From assembly GCA_022495005.1 (NCBI GenBank), contig JAGYXB010001966.1, positions 434,001 to 498,000 on the forward strand: a stretch of DNA of 64,000 nt. The letters run 5' to 3'. Below are positions 44,280 through 55,042 of the stretch, piece after piece; the stretch's first letter is position 1; each line of letters begins with the position of its first letter. Position numbers and translations under genes: made by a program. The notes beneath the pieces were generated by a model, which worked only from the letters and a program-made list of their open reading frames with translations, was not told the origin of the DNA and made no database searches. The stretch is from Rhyacophila brunnea. Lineage: Eukaryota > Arthropoda > Insecta > Trichoptera > Rhyacophilidae.

Positions 44280-46344
44280 TTGATTTTCACATAAAGTAAA
44301 TTCCATTTTGTTAAGGGTAATTTTAGTTACAGTTTTTCCATATATCGACGTGCCCTAGAAAAACCATTATAAGTCTGAAAATAGTGTATTAAGTTTTATT
44401 AGCTTTTTATAATATCATATTTTTTGTGCATGTCCTGTAAAAATTTCAGGTCTCTAGCATAAAAATTGACAAAGTTAGGTTTTCGACGATTGTGCAATAT
44501 ATCAACATATTGCGTCGACTAAATTTGTGTTCACAGAAATTTCCGAAAAGTATAGTCATATCTAAATAAGCAACGTGTCGTGCGCTCTTTCTTTCGAATA
44601 AGAGGCTCATAATACTTGCTATTACGCTCTTTCACGGATATCTGAATAGACACCATGTTTTATATTGATGTATCACATAAGACTCGTAATTTGTTTTGGT
44701 ATATCTTCGAAAAAGATTGATATTTTCAGAATTTATACGCATTAATAATTAAAAACTGGTCAGTAGTATTATATCCGAATGTGAAAATATTATATTACTT
44801 AATATAAAATAAATTCCTCGTAGAAAACAAATTAATTTGCATTAAAATTTGTGAAACTATATTATTTCATCACCTGTTTCTATTCACTGTGGTAAAGGCC
44901 TCCTCACGCTTTCTCCACTCTCTTTGGTTAATTATTTTTCACGGGCACGTGATTTCATCGAACTTAAATATCTTGTCAATATAGCATTATTATTATAATT
45001 CTAATTATCTTACGTTCCTCTAAAACTACTGGATTATTGCATTCATTCAGCGGTCGTTTCATCTGCAATATATTATGTCCGGCCCATCTCAATTTAAGGG
45101 TTGGACATACCTAAATACGCCGCAGACTCTTGATTGCTCATTTATTCATTCGATCCTTTTTCTGTATTTGTGTGTGTTCGTCAAAATATACGTCATTATT
45201 GCTACAGATTGTAAGAATCTTAATTTTTCGGATTTTCTATTAATTAACAAGACATAAAAATTTGAATGCTTACATTGGAGACTGAAACACACGTTGACTA
45301 AACACCCTGCTATTTAAACTCAACACAAGGTTCAGTTCAAACGTTTTATGCACTCTGCCGATAATTTCGATACGTATTATACCACCATGTATCCTAGTAG
45401 GAAAACATAATATACACTAATAAAATAAATTGCTCTTGAAATTATTACAAATTCCTACAAAAATAGTCGGTAATGTTATTTCTAATTTTGACAATTTTCA
45501 TTATTTAATAGAAAACAAATACCTAGTGAAGATACTTAATTTTATTATTTGTGTAATGGAATACATAGTAATTTTGGACTGATATTTATGACACAAACAA
45601 GTTAAATAGGTAATCCTTTTTATGACACTTCGAAATAGTGAGTTTTTACAAAAGATCGATAAAATTTTGTGGGAATATTACCTTTTTATAATAATATTAT
45701 GACTTCGGCTAAGATCAAAATAAATTCAAACATTAAATTATTGAATGTGGGCCTAAGTACAGCACATGTACATAATATTTTTGCAAATATGACAATGTAG
45801 CCAGTATTGTTATTATATTATCACTTTAAATATGTCTCGTAGACAAAATCATTAAATTTACTCACTTCTAAGTATCCTGGGAAAATAATTTTATTTGGCG
45901 GGATGTCCTAAAAGGATTAGGCGGGCTTTCACAGAGACGCATTTATTGGCCGCAATAAAACATTAACAAAAATATACAAAATGCAGTCAAAGAAGCATTT
46001 ATTCGTTTCTACATAAATATTGAAGAATTTCTTTTAATTTTAAATTTTTGGCTTGGTGCCTTATATTATACCTATATATTATTATAATAGAAATTTAGGA
46101 AAAGATGAAACAAATAAAACGTCGTGTAGATGGTGAAATGTACACAGAATAATTTCTTCGTTTAACTTTCCCATTGATTAGCGACTGAGAATTTTTATCA
46201 TTAATTACAAATAAGTATTAAGTACCTACCTATGCAATCTTTGTGTTTATGACTAGTGACCTAATTGGTATTATTTATATGATGTTATGATCAACGGTTT
46301 ATAATTATCGTTATTTTCTTTAAAATTTAATTAGTACTTATACC
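44280..46344. other. Interior of hAT element; RTE fragment at 44880-45110, otherwise nothing
   Basis: Minus-strand RTE remnant: CTATTCACTGTGGTAAAGGC and CGGCCCATCTCAATTTAAGG match the tail and the WAGH region of other RTE copies. The rest is AT-rich without recognisable features; any promoter of the downstream gene would lie here. Confidence 0.55.
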
Positions 46345-46441
46345 ATATCTGATCGCGCAAAACATATATTGCATTTAGCATCGGGTGGACTTCAAAATAA
46401 ATTATCAATTAATTTTGAAAAATCTAGTAGTGGTGAGAGTG
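46345..46441 (+). CDS. Exon 1 of the hAT-borne gene
   Basis: 32 codons plus one base: SDRAKHILHLASGGLQNKLS then INFEKSSSGESG. Ends AGT-G before GTAAGT. Expected ATG is ATA. Confidence 0.6.
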
Positions 46442-46908
46442 GTAAGTACATACATTTACATACTTTTTACTTATTGATTATGATTGTTTTATTATTATGA
46501 AAGTTATTAGCTATTTAATCCTAGTAAAATTGGACAGAGTTTACATTTTGTATAATTACCTAAATAAAAAAGAATTAGATATGAATAAAAATTGATATTA
46601 AACCCTGTTTCTTTGAAACTTCATAATGAAACGCTTGGATAATGATATCCACTATTTAAAGAAAATACTATTTGATAACCAATTAGCTTATGTTAATATT
46701 AAGTTGATTAATTTATAAATTTAATGCATAACGCAATGATTGCTGGTTTGCGCCAACCCTCTAAAATAATTTTATTTTGTACATTTCTTCATTGTAATTC
46801 ATACTTATCTGTATTTTTATATATTTAACTACTTTACTATTTAAATGAGATATTTTATGAATATCTACCAAATCATGGTATCTAATGTGCTTGTGTATTG
46901 ATTTAAAG

Positions 46909-47001
46909 ATTATATTTGTATATTGGATGAAGCAAGTGGCGTATTCTGCAATGTGAAAAACATGGTGAATGAAGAATCCCTTGACAACGATGAAGTCATA
47001 G
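46909..47001 (+). CDS. Exon 2 of the hAT-borne gene
   Basis: 93 bp, open in the joined frame: YICILDEASGVFCNV, NMVNEESLDNDEVI. Acceptor ATTTAAAG has a weak pyrimidine tract; donor GTAAGC is good. Confidence 0.6.
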
Positions 47002-47554
47002 GTAAGCATAATATGATATAACCACTATAACAACGTAAGACTATTAAAATATTATTCGATTCTTGGTGAAGAGACTGTGTGTATATTAACCACTTATTAA
47101 AATATAATACAATTTATGTAATATTATTTGACATAATTTCACAACAAACCGTTTTTTATGCTTCAATAGAAGATTTTATTTTTTTAAAGATTTTGTGTTG
47201 GTTTATAAGTTTTATAACACTATCCAATCAAAGTAGAAGAAACTAACCCTCATAGGTAGTAAATTATGGGGAATAAGTATTTGAATTATATTGCGTTTTA
47301 TATTGATAAAACCTATTTTTTTGTTATATATGTAGCAGACGATCTATGTATTTTCTGAATACCACGAAATATTGAGATGTTAGAAAACATTTAAGTTTTA
47401 ATATTTCTGAAAAATAAGCAATTCTATAAGTTTAGGTACTGTAAACTCATCTTTAGGAATGTTTTTTACTGGTATCACTCTGTTATCTACTTTTTTAATC
47501 ATAGGGTATATACATTGGAGTATTAAATTTTAATTTTATATTTTGTTTTTACAG

Positions 47555-47808
47555 ATTCTAACGATACGACAGATAAGGATTACAATTCTAGCTATTCAGA
47601 ATACTGTCCCAGTATAATTTCGTTTACATCAAGTGCTCCAGATATTGACGAATATTTTAAATGCGCATCTCCTGAAGTTTTGGATTACTTAATGGATGAA
47701 ATATCGAAACCACAAACTGATTCAATACAAACATACCGCAATGATTATCAAGATATTGCGATTCCGTCCACTTCAGTGCATTGTAATGACATAATCGCCA
47801 TTCCATAA
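47555..47808 (+). CDS. Exon 3 of the hAT-borne gene, up to the first stop
   Basis: Strong acceptor (TTTTGTTTTTACAG). Encodes SNDTTDKDYNSSYSEYCPS, SPEVLDYLMDEIS and onward to DIIAIP, then TAA. The frame stays open beyond to 48072. Confidence 0.65.
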
Positions 47809-48028
47809 ATCATAATGGACAATGATACCTTGACAAATGAAAAATCAAATAATCCCAATTCGACTACACATGATGAAAATGATGTACGATCAACGTATTC
47901 TCCATCTAAAGGTGCAGAGAGAAGACGACAAGAAATTAATTGGAAAAAAAATATTTTGAAAACATCAATCAATACTGGCTCCACATATATTTCGAAGGCA
48001 GGAAAAATAGTCGATTGGTGTATAAACT

Positions 48029-48547
48029 ATCCAATAAAAGTAATAAAATGTGAGATATTTGTATTAGCATAAAATAATTAATAACATTATGATTGTTCTT
48101 TCCATATTTTTAATTTAAATTGTGTTATCAATTATAATCCAATAAAATTAATTAAATGTGATTTATTTGTATTAACATAAAATAATTATGAACAATATGA
48201 TTGTTCTTTCCATATTTTTAATATAAATTGTGTTATCAATAATCCAATAAAATGTATAAAATGTGATTTATTTGTATTAATATAAAATAATTATTAACAT
48301 TACGATTGTTCTTTCCATATTTTTAATGTAAATTGTGTTATCAATAATCCAATAAAATGTGATTTATTTGTATTAGCATAAAATAATTATTGACATTATG
48401 ATTGTTCTTTCCATATTTTTAATATAAATTGTGTTATCAATAATCCAATAAAATGAATAAAATGTGATTTATTTGTATTAACATAAAATATTTATTAAAA
48501 TAATGATTGTTCTTTCCATATTTTTAATGTAAATTGTGTTATTATGT
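48029..48547 (+). repeat. About 105-bp tandem repeat derived from the gene's 3' end
   Basis: Five units (starting near 48071, 48179, 48284, 48380 and 48485; 108, 105, 96, 105 bp and a partial) each contain GATTGTTCTTTCCATATTTT, TGTGTTATCA, CCAATAAAAT and GTGATTTATTTGTATTA. The last coding bases of the gene frame (CCAATAAAAGTAATAAAATG, ATTTGTATTAGCAT) are a first, diverged unit. Every unit carries AATAAA. Confidence 0.92.
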
Positions 48548-49539
48548 ATAATAAACATTTTTTCTTTCTCGTAGTTACTTGCGTTATATTTTAATTTCTT
48601 ACATAACTTTTTTTATCCTTCCATAATTACCATTTTCCTGAATAATTTATATTACTTATTGTACATATTAACAATATTTATATAAATAACTAAAATAATT
48701 TACATTTTTTTTTGATTTTTTAAAAATTATCATACTTAGATACTTTTCTGTAATAAAAACTTCGTACAAAAAAACTGTATGTCAATATGTCTCCTTACTC
48801 TTTGTCATTATTTTGTATTCACGCTGTCCTATTTCGAGCTAAATAATGCGCTATAATGGTTGTTCCGTACAAGAGCACGATAACTATGGTTGTGTTTAAT
48901 AAAATCGTATAGAGTAAGAAAAACGCGACGTAAAAAACCGTTCTATGCCAGAATATAAGTCTGCTGTGCGGAGTCAGTGATCTATTTTGTCCGCGCAAAA
49001 GCATGTTGAACCGAGTCAAAACATCAAGCGCGTAATATTATTCCAAATAAAAACGATTTTTGGTCATTATCTTAGCTGTTAATCAATTAATCACCATTAA
49101 ATTTTGATAGAAATATAGACCATAAAATGGTCTATCTGATTTACTTAAATAAGATTAGAAAAAACTCACTCATTTTATATGATGAATTTAATAGCGTAAA
49201 TATTTTAGTTTTTTCGCTCTCCTGAACATTTGTGATTTTAGACTTACACCGGTTTTTCCTGGGGCCGTCGATATGTATATTTATCTTTTCTTTAATATTT
49301 TATTTCTTTTACTGTTATATAATCTGTTTGTTTGATAAATTTGTAATAAAAGTTATGTCAGCATATTTTTCTTTGTTTACTGATTTTGATTTTGGTGCAC
49401 CGCAATTTTTTCTTATGATCAAAAGTGCACCGTGACTTCGAAAAGGTTAAGAACCACTGGTATAGAGGGATGTAAATGACCAAAGAATACTAAATCGTAT
49501 TTTATCAATTAGGATTGTGTAAGGGGTCGCATGTTACTT

Positions 49540-49790
49540 GGATTGGGTTAGCCGGCTCGCACATCACAACTCGCCTTGTGTGCCTGACGGCCATAAATCA
49601 AAACTTCTGAGACCGCCGCCGAATGCTACAAGCTCGCACATCTGCTTAGCGGCAAACTTCAAACGCGAAAAAGGAGAAATCTCTCGTCTGCCATTTTTAT
49701 TGTGTTGATTGTATGATTGTATGTAGGAAAAGGAGTCCCGATGAATACTTCGTAATATTATGATGCCGAGTGTTGACAACTCAATAATTT
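49540..49790. other. GC-richer unidentified block
   Basis: The minus strand is open (49779-49564) and reads KNGRREISPFSRLKFAAKQM then CELVAFGGGLRSF. GC content is clearly higher than around. I do not recognise it; a worn LINE or another repeat is possible. Confidence 0.25.
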
Positions 49791-49861
49791 AAGTGAATTT
49801 ATTTAAACATACAAATTATATTATCGCTAAAATACAGGAAATACTCTCAATTTTACCTAGT

Positions 49862-49899
49862 GGCACCATGGGGCTCCGCGGAATATCATTTGGTAAACG
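49862..49899 (-). mobile_element. Lone hAT terminus
   Basis: GGGGCTCCGCGGAATATCAT and TTTGGTAAACGCTG resemble the right end of Charlie-like hAT elements (GGCTCCGCGGAACG...GGGAAACACTG). The matching left end was not found. Confidence 0.4.
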
Positions 49900-49998
49900 C
49901 TGGTGTAAAGCATCACACTGCCTTTAACATAAGATAGGTATAAGAGGCTTGCCAAAGATCCAGGTCTAGGGACCGGCTTCAGTATGTGGGGTGTATGG

Positions 49999-50525
49999 CA
50001 GTGACGAAGGGTATAGGTAGGCTATTAAGATTCGACATAAATAGTGCACATTAAACGTTGTTCGTCATAGGTGTTTTCATTCAACTGATAATACAAATTG
50101 CAGATGGTACTGGCTATTTTTTTAAATTCATTTAAACCCTGCCTAAACCAAGCCATAATATTTTAAGAATGCTATGGGTGGTCCGACCAAATAATTCCCA
50201 CATTTTCAGCCATACTTATATTATGTTTTCGTTAAATTACAGATGGTTTTGGTCAGTTTTTTTAATTGATTAAGCCCGGCCTAAACCAAACCATAATCGA
50301 TAAAAAAAATATTCTTCTATCTATAAAATATCTAAAAATATGTATGTTTTAATGGCATAAATTTAAGGTTTGGATTGGAGGAGGTTTAATTGAATTTAAA
50401 AACCAATAAACACCATCTACACATTGTAATCTTAGTTCAATGAAAACACATACGTTTGACTGACAATGTTTAGTATGCACTATTTATGTCGGATCTCAAC
50501 AGCCTACCTACATCCTTCGCCACTG
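49999..50525. mobile_element. hAT MITE, CAGTGACGAAGG family, complete
   Basis: The left end CAGTGACGAAGGGTATAGGT is mirrored by ACCTACATCCTTCGCCACTG; the symmetry continues through GTCGGATCTCAACAGCC and TAGTATGCACTATTTATG. Flanks GTGTATGG and GGACATGG match 5 of 8. 527 bp, non-coding. Fragments of the family are at 19374, 56375 and 63403. Confidence 0.8.
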
Positions 50526-50785
50526 GGACATGGTGAAAGGTATGTACATTAAGAGGATATCATAATAATATAGTAAATTGTGTAAGCAGTCAGGAAAATT
50601 ATTGATTGTTAAATCAATATAATAAATATATGTTTATAATTTCAGAATATTTAACATAAAAATATAATATAGCAATATAAAAATATTATTGTTATATTTT
50701 GTCATTGTCATAAATTAAATTTTCCCATTGTGGTAACTTTCTTTAATGTAGAGCTTTTGGTAATAATAATTATCTACAATGTGAC

Positions 50786-51974
50786 TAGGGATTTACAATA
50801 CCGGTATTTCAAAACCGGTATTCCAATACCGGTACCGGTTTTTTAAAGCCAAAATACCGGATTTTTCGGTGTTAAGAAAGCACACTCGTTTACGTTTTTG
50901 AAAATGGTTTATAAGTTATGTGCTGCTAAAATGAAAATATATTGAGTGAATCCAACGGAGATGAAAAAATAATAAAACAAATTTCATCAAATATATTAAA
51001 TTTAAATAAGTAATTGTCGCGATGAATTATCAAAGTATTACTTCGAAATAGAAAACATCCGTGACAAAAATGTTCAATTATTATACTATACAAGCATTGA
51101 ATTTAAGAAGCTTTTCCTTTTGCACTTGAACTTTTGAGGGATTTAGTAAAAGTTAAAAATCAATATATATATATATATTCAAATTATTTGTAAAAAATCA
51201 CTAGTCCTAGAATTACGGTCGAAACATATTTTAAAATAGGTATCTATTATACTTAGGCATACTTTTTACATTACACTTGTGCTTTTGGCCGCCTAAATAA
51301 TGTCTTCAAAAGTGACCTTCCACTGTGCCTAAAGCGCAAACTGTTCAACCAGTGTGTGCTTCCCGTGATCACATATGCGTGTGAAACATGGACCTTTAGT
51401 AAAAGAGAGATCCAGAAACTTAGAGTAGCACAACGTGGTATGGAGAGGTGCATGCTGGGCATAACGCGAAAGGACAAGAAGATGAATGAGTGTATAAGAA
51501 AGCAGACAAGGGTTTGCGATGTAATAGAGTTTATTAAAAGCCTTAAATGGAGATGGGCTGGACACATACCTCAAAGAAAAGATATTCGTTGGAAAAATCT
51601 AGTCATCCAGTGGTATCCAAGAAGTACAAAACGTCCGAAGGTAGATTTAGAGGCCGCTGGATCGATAAAATGATAAAGTTCTGCGGAAGTACGTGGCAAC
51701 GCAATGCACAGGACCGATAGAAGTGGAAGCAGCTTGAAGTGGCCTTCATCCAGCAGTGAATAGATTCAGGCTGATGATGATGATGATAATAAATGTAGGT
51801 ATGTAGGTTATTGCTATAAAATAATATTTTAAAAAGATTTTAATAGCTATATTTATTGATAAGCACCTACTTCTGGTTTTTTAATGTTAAAGAAATACCG
51901 GTATTAATACCGGTATTTAATAATAAATACCGAAAAATCGGTATTGACATTTGCATTTGGTATTGCAATCCCTA
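50786..51974. mobile_element. hAT-like element with CCGGTA-rich ends, containing an RTE fragment
   Basis: Ends TAGGGATTTACAATACCGGT and ATTGCAATCCCTA are inverted; flanks AATGTGAC and GATGTGAC match 7 of 8. Several CCGGTATT motifs cluster inside both termini (subterminal repeats). The RTE fragment 51275-51791 accounts for nearly half of the length. No transposase. Confidence 0.8.
51275..51791 (+). pseudogene. RTE LINE C-terminal fragment
   Basis: Plus-strand frame: NQCVLPVITYACETWTFSK, LRVAQRGMERCMLGITRKDK, then KQTRVCDVIEFIKSLKWRWA and GHIPQRKDIRW. These are the canonical landmarks of the insect RTE reverse transcriptase C-terminus. After a frameshift near 51640 the LEAAGSIK region continues to a TGATGATGATGATG tail at 51771-51791, the typical RTE 3' end. 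5' truncated. Inserted in the hAT-like element 50786-51974. Confidence 0.88.
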
Positions 51975-52104
51975 GATGTGACCGCATTAAAATGTGTGTT
52001 CTGACTTCCAAATATATCGGACGGGAAGTTGGAAAAAAAGCAATGTATATTTTTGAAAAGATATTCATGTTATCCATAATGCCGTAATATATACCCTAGA
52101 TATA

Positions 52105-52235
52105 TTGACCTTTTGGCTTATTCGGACTGAATTCCATTTACACGGATTAGTTTTGAGTCCACAAAGCAGTTTATCTTAACTTTAGTTTTGGAGGCATTTA
52201 TCTTAAAACCGACATAAGGTATCAGATTAATGTTG
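52105..52235 (-). mobile_element. RTE reverse-transcriptase fragment
   Basis: The minus strand reads VGFKINASKTKVKINCFV, corresponding to CLKINVSKTKVMRNCFSD of the copy at 56697-57482, the segment following the YADD box of RTE-type RT. Short and isolated. Confidence 0.7.
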
Positions 52236-53593
52236 TGATGCAGTGCATTTTCGACGTCTGAATAAAATATTATATAGGAGTGGATTCACTGTGAAACCAT
52301 ATTATATTATTTTTGTGCTGAGCTTGCCAGCTGAGTAGCCAAAACTGTTTGATGATTGAATCTATATTATGGATTCCAAACTAAAAACGGATTTAACCAA
52401 GGCTTGAACAAAAACGAGCCATATGTGGGTGAGTAAGCATTTGGCACGCTTAGGTAAGTATAATTATCTTCGCACTATGCGTTAGAGTAAGATAGAATTT
52501 CTATGGCTGAATTAAATATTTTTTTTAAGCGTCACCGGTAAAAATGAATTAAGATGATTACATTCATGAAAAAACTGCGAGCATGTGTTGCTGAAATTTA
52601 TTGTTTTTGTGTTAACGGCCCACATGCTCAGCGTAGGTCAAAATGGAGCTTTTATGGTATTACAGGAGCATAACCTGGACATTCCTTACACGTTGTAGAT
52701 AATCTATTTATATAATTTTGAAGCCTTATTATCTTTTAAATTTGTTTTAAACATTTGATGACTGCATAAAGTATCTTTATTACATAACACAGTATTCTTT
52801 TAAACCTCTCGCTCTAATGTTTGAGAATATAGTCATATTTCAGTACCTACATCCATGTGCAGTGGTTTTTTTTTTAGTAAAGCTACAACATATAGAGCCG
52901 GAGCCATAAATTGGCAAACGACAAAAGAAGTAGGGAGTAAGATCATGGTAACGCGCGTGTTTGAACATGTACCGTTTTTAATAAAATATTTTTTTTTCGG
53001 TTAGGCTCATGTTCGTTAACATGATCTTACTCCCTACTTCATTTATCGTTTGTAAATTTATGGCTACGGCCGTATGTTGTAGCTTAGCCACTGGGAAATG
53101 CCAATAGAAATCGCGTATTTCAAAAAAATACTACCTTATTCTTATGTCAATAATTATAATAAAGCAAACATAACAAATATAATCAGTATCTTTAGAATTA
53201 TCTTCAAATGTGTTAATCGTGCCCATTTTTGAATAATAAAATGCCTAATTCTTGTCAAATTTGGGATCAAAATGATTATAAAATATATTTTTTTATCGTA
53301 AATATTTCACTATATAATGTTAACATTAATTTTACTAATGGTTTTGTAAATGCGTTAAAAAATTAATAAACCTAAAAAATCTTAACACCACTTCACATGG
53401 ACGTACTGAAATATGACTATATTCTAAAACATAAGAGCGAGAGGTTTAAAAGAATACTATTTTATGTAATAAAAATACTTTATGCAGTCATCAAATGTTT
53501 AAAATAAATATAGAGGATAACAAGGCTTCAAAATTATATAAATAGACTAGCTGACCCAGCAAACGTTGTTCTGCCATATAAATTATTTCTAGT

Positions 53594-53833
53594 CAGGGCT
53601 CGAAAAGTACCGGAACGCACCGGAGCGCCGTTCCTATTCGTGAAATCGGTAAAATTTTCGCTCCGTCTCGTGGAATAGATAATTTGACCGTCTGAGCTGG
53701 ATAGGCCATATAATAGAAAATCTAACACTTATTTTTATGAAAAAACACATAAACTTTGATAATTTTACTATGTAAAAATCTTCAAAAAACTGTCGAGCGC
53801 TCCGGTTCGTAAATTTTTCCATTTCGAGCGCTG
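53594..53833 (+). mobile_element. hAT MITE nested in Helitron, perfect 8-bp duplication
   Basis: 240 bp from CAGGGCTCGAAAAG to TTTCGAGCGCTG. Flanks TTTCTAGT (53586-53593) and TTTCTAGT (53834-53841) are identical. Sister copies at 31229-31464 and, truncated, 63686-63745. Confidence 0.93.
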
Positions 53834-53970
53834 TTTCTAGTGAATATTTTGGTTGTTAAATAAAAAATAAAAAATGTATCGTAAGTGTGTGGGGATGGGA
53901 TCTATGACAGAAAGAGGAATAGAGCGCTGTAGACGATGACCGCCGATAAAAACAAAAAAACATCAACCAT

Positions 53971-55042
53971 TCATTTTCTCAATTCAAAATGAGTAATGAT
54001 GTTCATAATGAATGAATTACCTGTGACAGGATCTCGTTGTTTAATGTTTATGCAATATCCGTCTTGTCCCTTCCAGAAAATTAGTGGATATTGGAGAGCG
54101 TCGTATGAACGGTGTGTGTCAGCGATGAACTCCAGATTATTGTTTCTTCTTCGAATCACGATTTCTCGCGTCGATGTGCGGTCGCCAACCATGATTCCAG
54201 CAATGTCGTTAACAACAGTCGCATTGAATCGACGTACGTGCTCTCCAGCTGGTGTTTTATCAGGATTGATGACAATAGCGTGATTGTCACTTTGCAATTC
54301 GTGCATGTATGCTTTGAAGAATTTCAATAATTCATTGTGCTCATTCAACAGGGCGTCCAGTTCGCCGACGATGCGCCTGGCATTAGGCGAATTGAGGCTA
54401 TTGTAGCCACAACGTGCATCCACATGATTGATGTGCGCCCATGAAGTAGATTTGTAAAAATGTATGTGGTTCGTTTGGCATTGGCAGCAATGAGCCTACT
54501 TTGTGGTATACTTGGCCTTTGATTTTGAATGTTGAATAGAATTGTTGACCATTTGCCGCAGTATTGTGAACTATTTCTGTTGCTCCGAACGAAGTCATTT
54601 GGAAGCATGAATTGAATGTGCGAATAGACTTCAGGAACAGGTTTGAATCTGGAACCGTGCCGATGAGCAAGCCATTCAATGGTTCTGGTGGTACTCGTAT
54701 CTCAATTTCTGATAGTTGCACTTTTTCTGATGCGCAACACATCCCGGCTGACTCATGTTTGAATTTGAGCGCATGACAATGGGGACATTCTTTGTCCATA
54801 GCACCAATCAGCACTTTCGGATGAGCGGAATATTAAACATCTGGCTCGTAATCGAATGCGAGACGAAGGAACGAAGCGGATGTAAATGCTCGATGTACTT
54901 GTTGGCGTTGTCGGTCATTTGCTCTGCGTGTGTTAACTACAAACCGGCGCGCTTGGCTCCGTTCCAATTGTCGTTGTTGATTTCGTTCAGCTCGTGCCTC
55001 TTGTGATTGAGATGCACGCAATTGCGACATGCTTACACGCAC
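53971..55042 (-). pseudogene. Helitron Rep/Hel N-terminal region, broken
   Basis: Minus strand. From 55042: an Arg/Gln-rich N-terminus (RAERNQQRQLERSQARR), AFTSASFLRLAFDYEPDV, a TAA, then in the same frame LIGAMDKECPHCHALKFKHE and GMCCASEKVQL (the C..C...CC finger of Helitron proteins), SFGATEIVHNTAANG, FKIKGQVYHKVGSLLPM. A frameshift near 54400-54420 leads to RCGYNSLNSPNARRIV, VVNDIAGIMVG and HRSYDALQYPLIFWKGQDG, ending about 53971. This is the Helitron-helicase-like N-terminal domain; the HUH nuclease and SF1 helicase that should follow are absent. Confidence 0.88.

Larger units (their letters stand above)
46345..48072 (+). pseudogene. Three-exon gene of unknown function inside the hAT element
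   Basis: Exons 46345-46441, 46909-47001 and 47555 onward join with introns in phase 1 at both junctions, GT donors (G|GTAAGT, G|GTAAGC) and AG acceptors (TTTAAAG|AT, TTTTTACAG|AT). The frame starts at ATA (46345-46347) in ACC-ATA-TCT, where ATG would give MSDRAKHILHLA; no other in-frame Met lies upstream before a stop. It would run 147 codons to TAA (47806-47808), then continue in frame 87 codons to 48072, including RRRQEINWKKNILK and INTGSTYISKAGKIV. A W-KN..K....G..Y.S..GK.V block recalls an uncharacterised insect protein family, from memory and not verified. Acidic, Ser-rich middle; no signal peptide or membrane segment. Start loss and an internal stop suggest a pseudogene, unless ATA or TAA are sequencing or allelic variants. 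Confidence 0.65.
43887..49459. mobile_element. hAT-type element (5.6 kb) with decayed transposase and a three-exon gene
   Basis: The left end CAGTGGTTCTTAAC is mirrored at the right by GTTAAGAACCACTG, a perfect 14-bp inverted repeat with the CAGNGGTTCTTAA form of Charlie/ZBED-like hAT ends. GGTGCACCG motifs recur just inside both ends (43902, about 49394, about 49426). The flanking octamers GTATACAG (43879-43886) and GTATAGAG (49460-49467) match 7 of 8. Inside are a hAT transposase C-terminus (44045-44275), an RTE fragment (44880-45110), a spliced gene (46345-48072) and a minisatellite. Most of the transposase is missing, so the copy cannot move alone. Fortuitous pairing of two unrelated hAT ends is the main alternative, but the matching octamers argue against it. 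Confidence 0.72.

Noticed and set aside
48029..48547. A CRISPR array
   Set aside because: Units of about 105 bp are tandem without unique spacers, in eukaryotic DNA.
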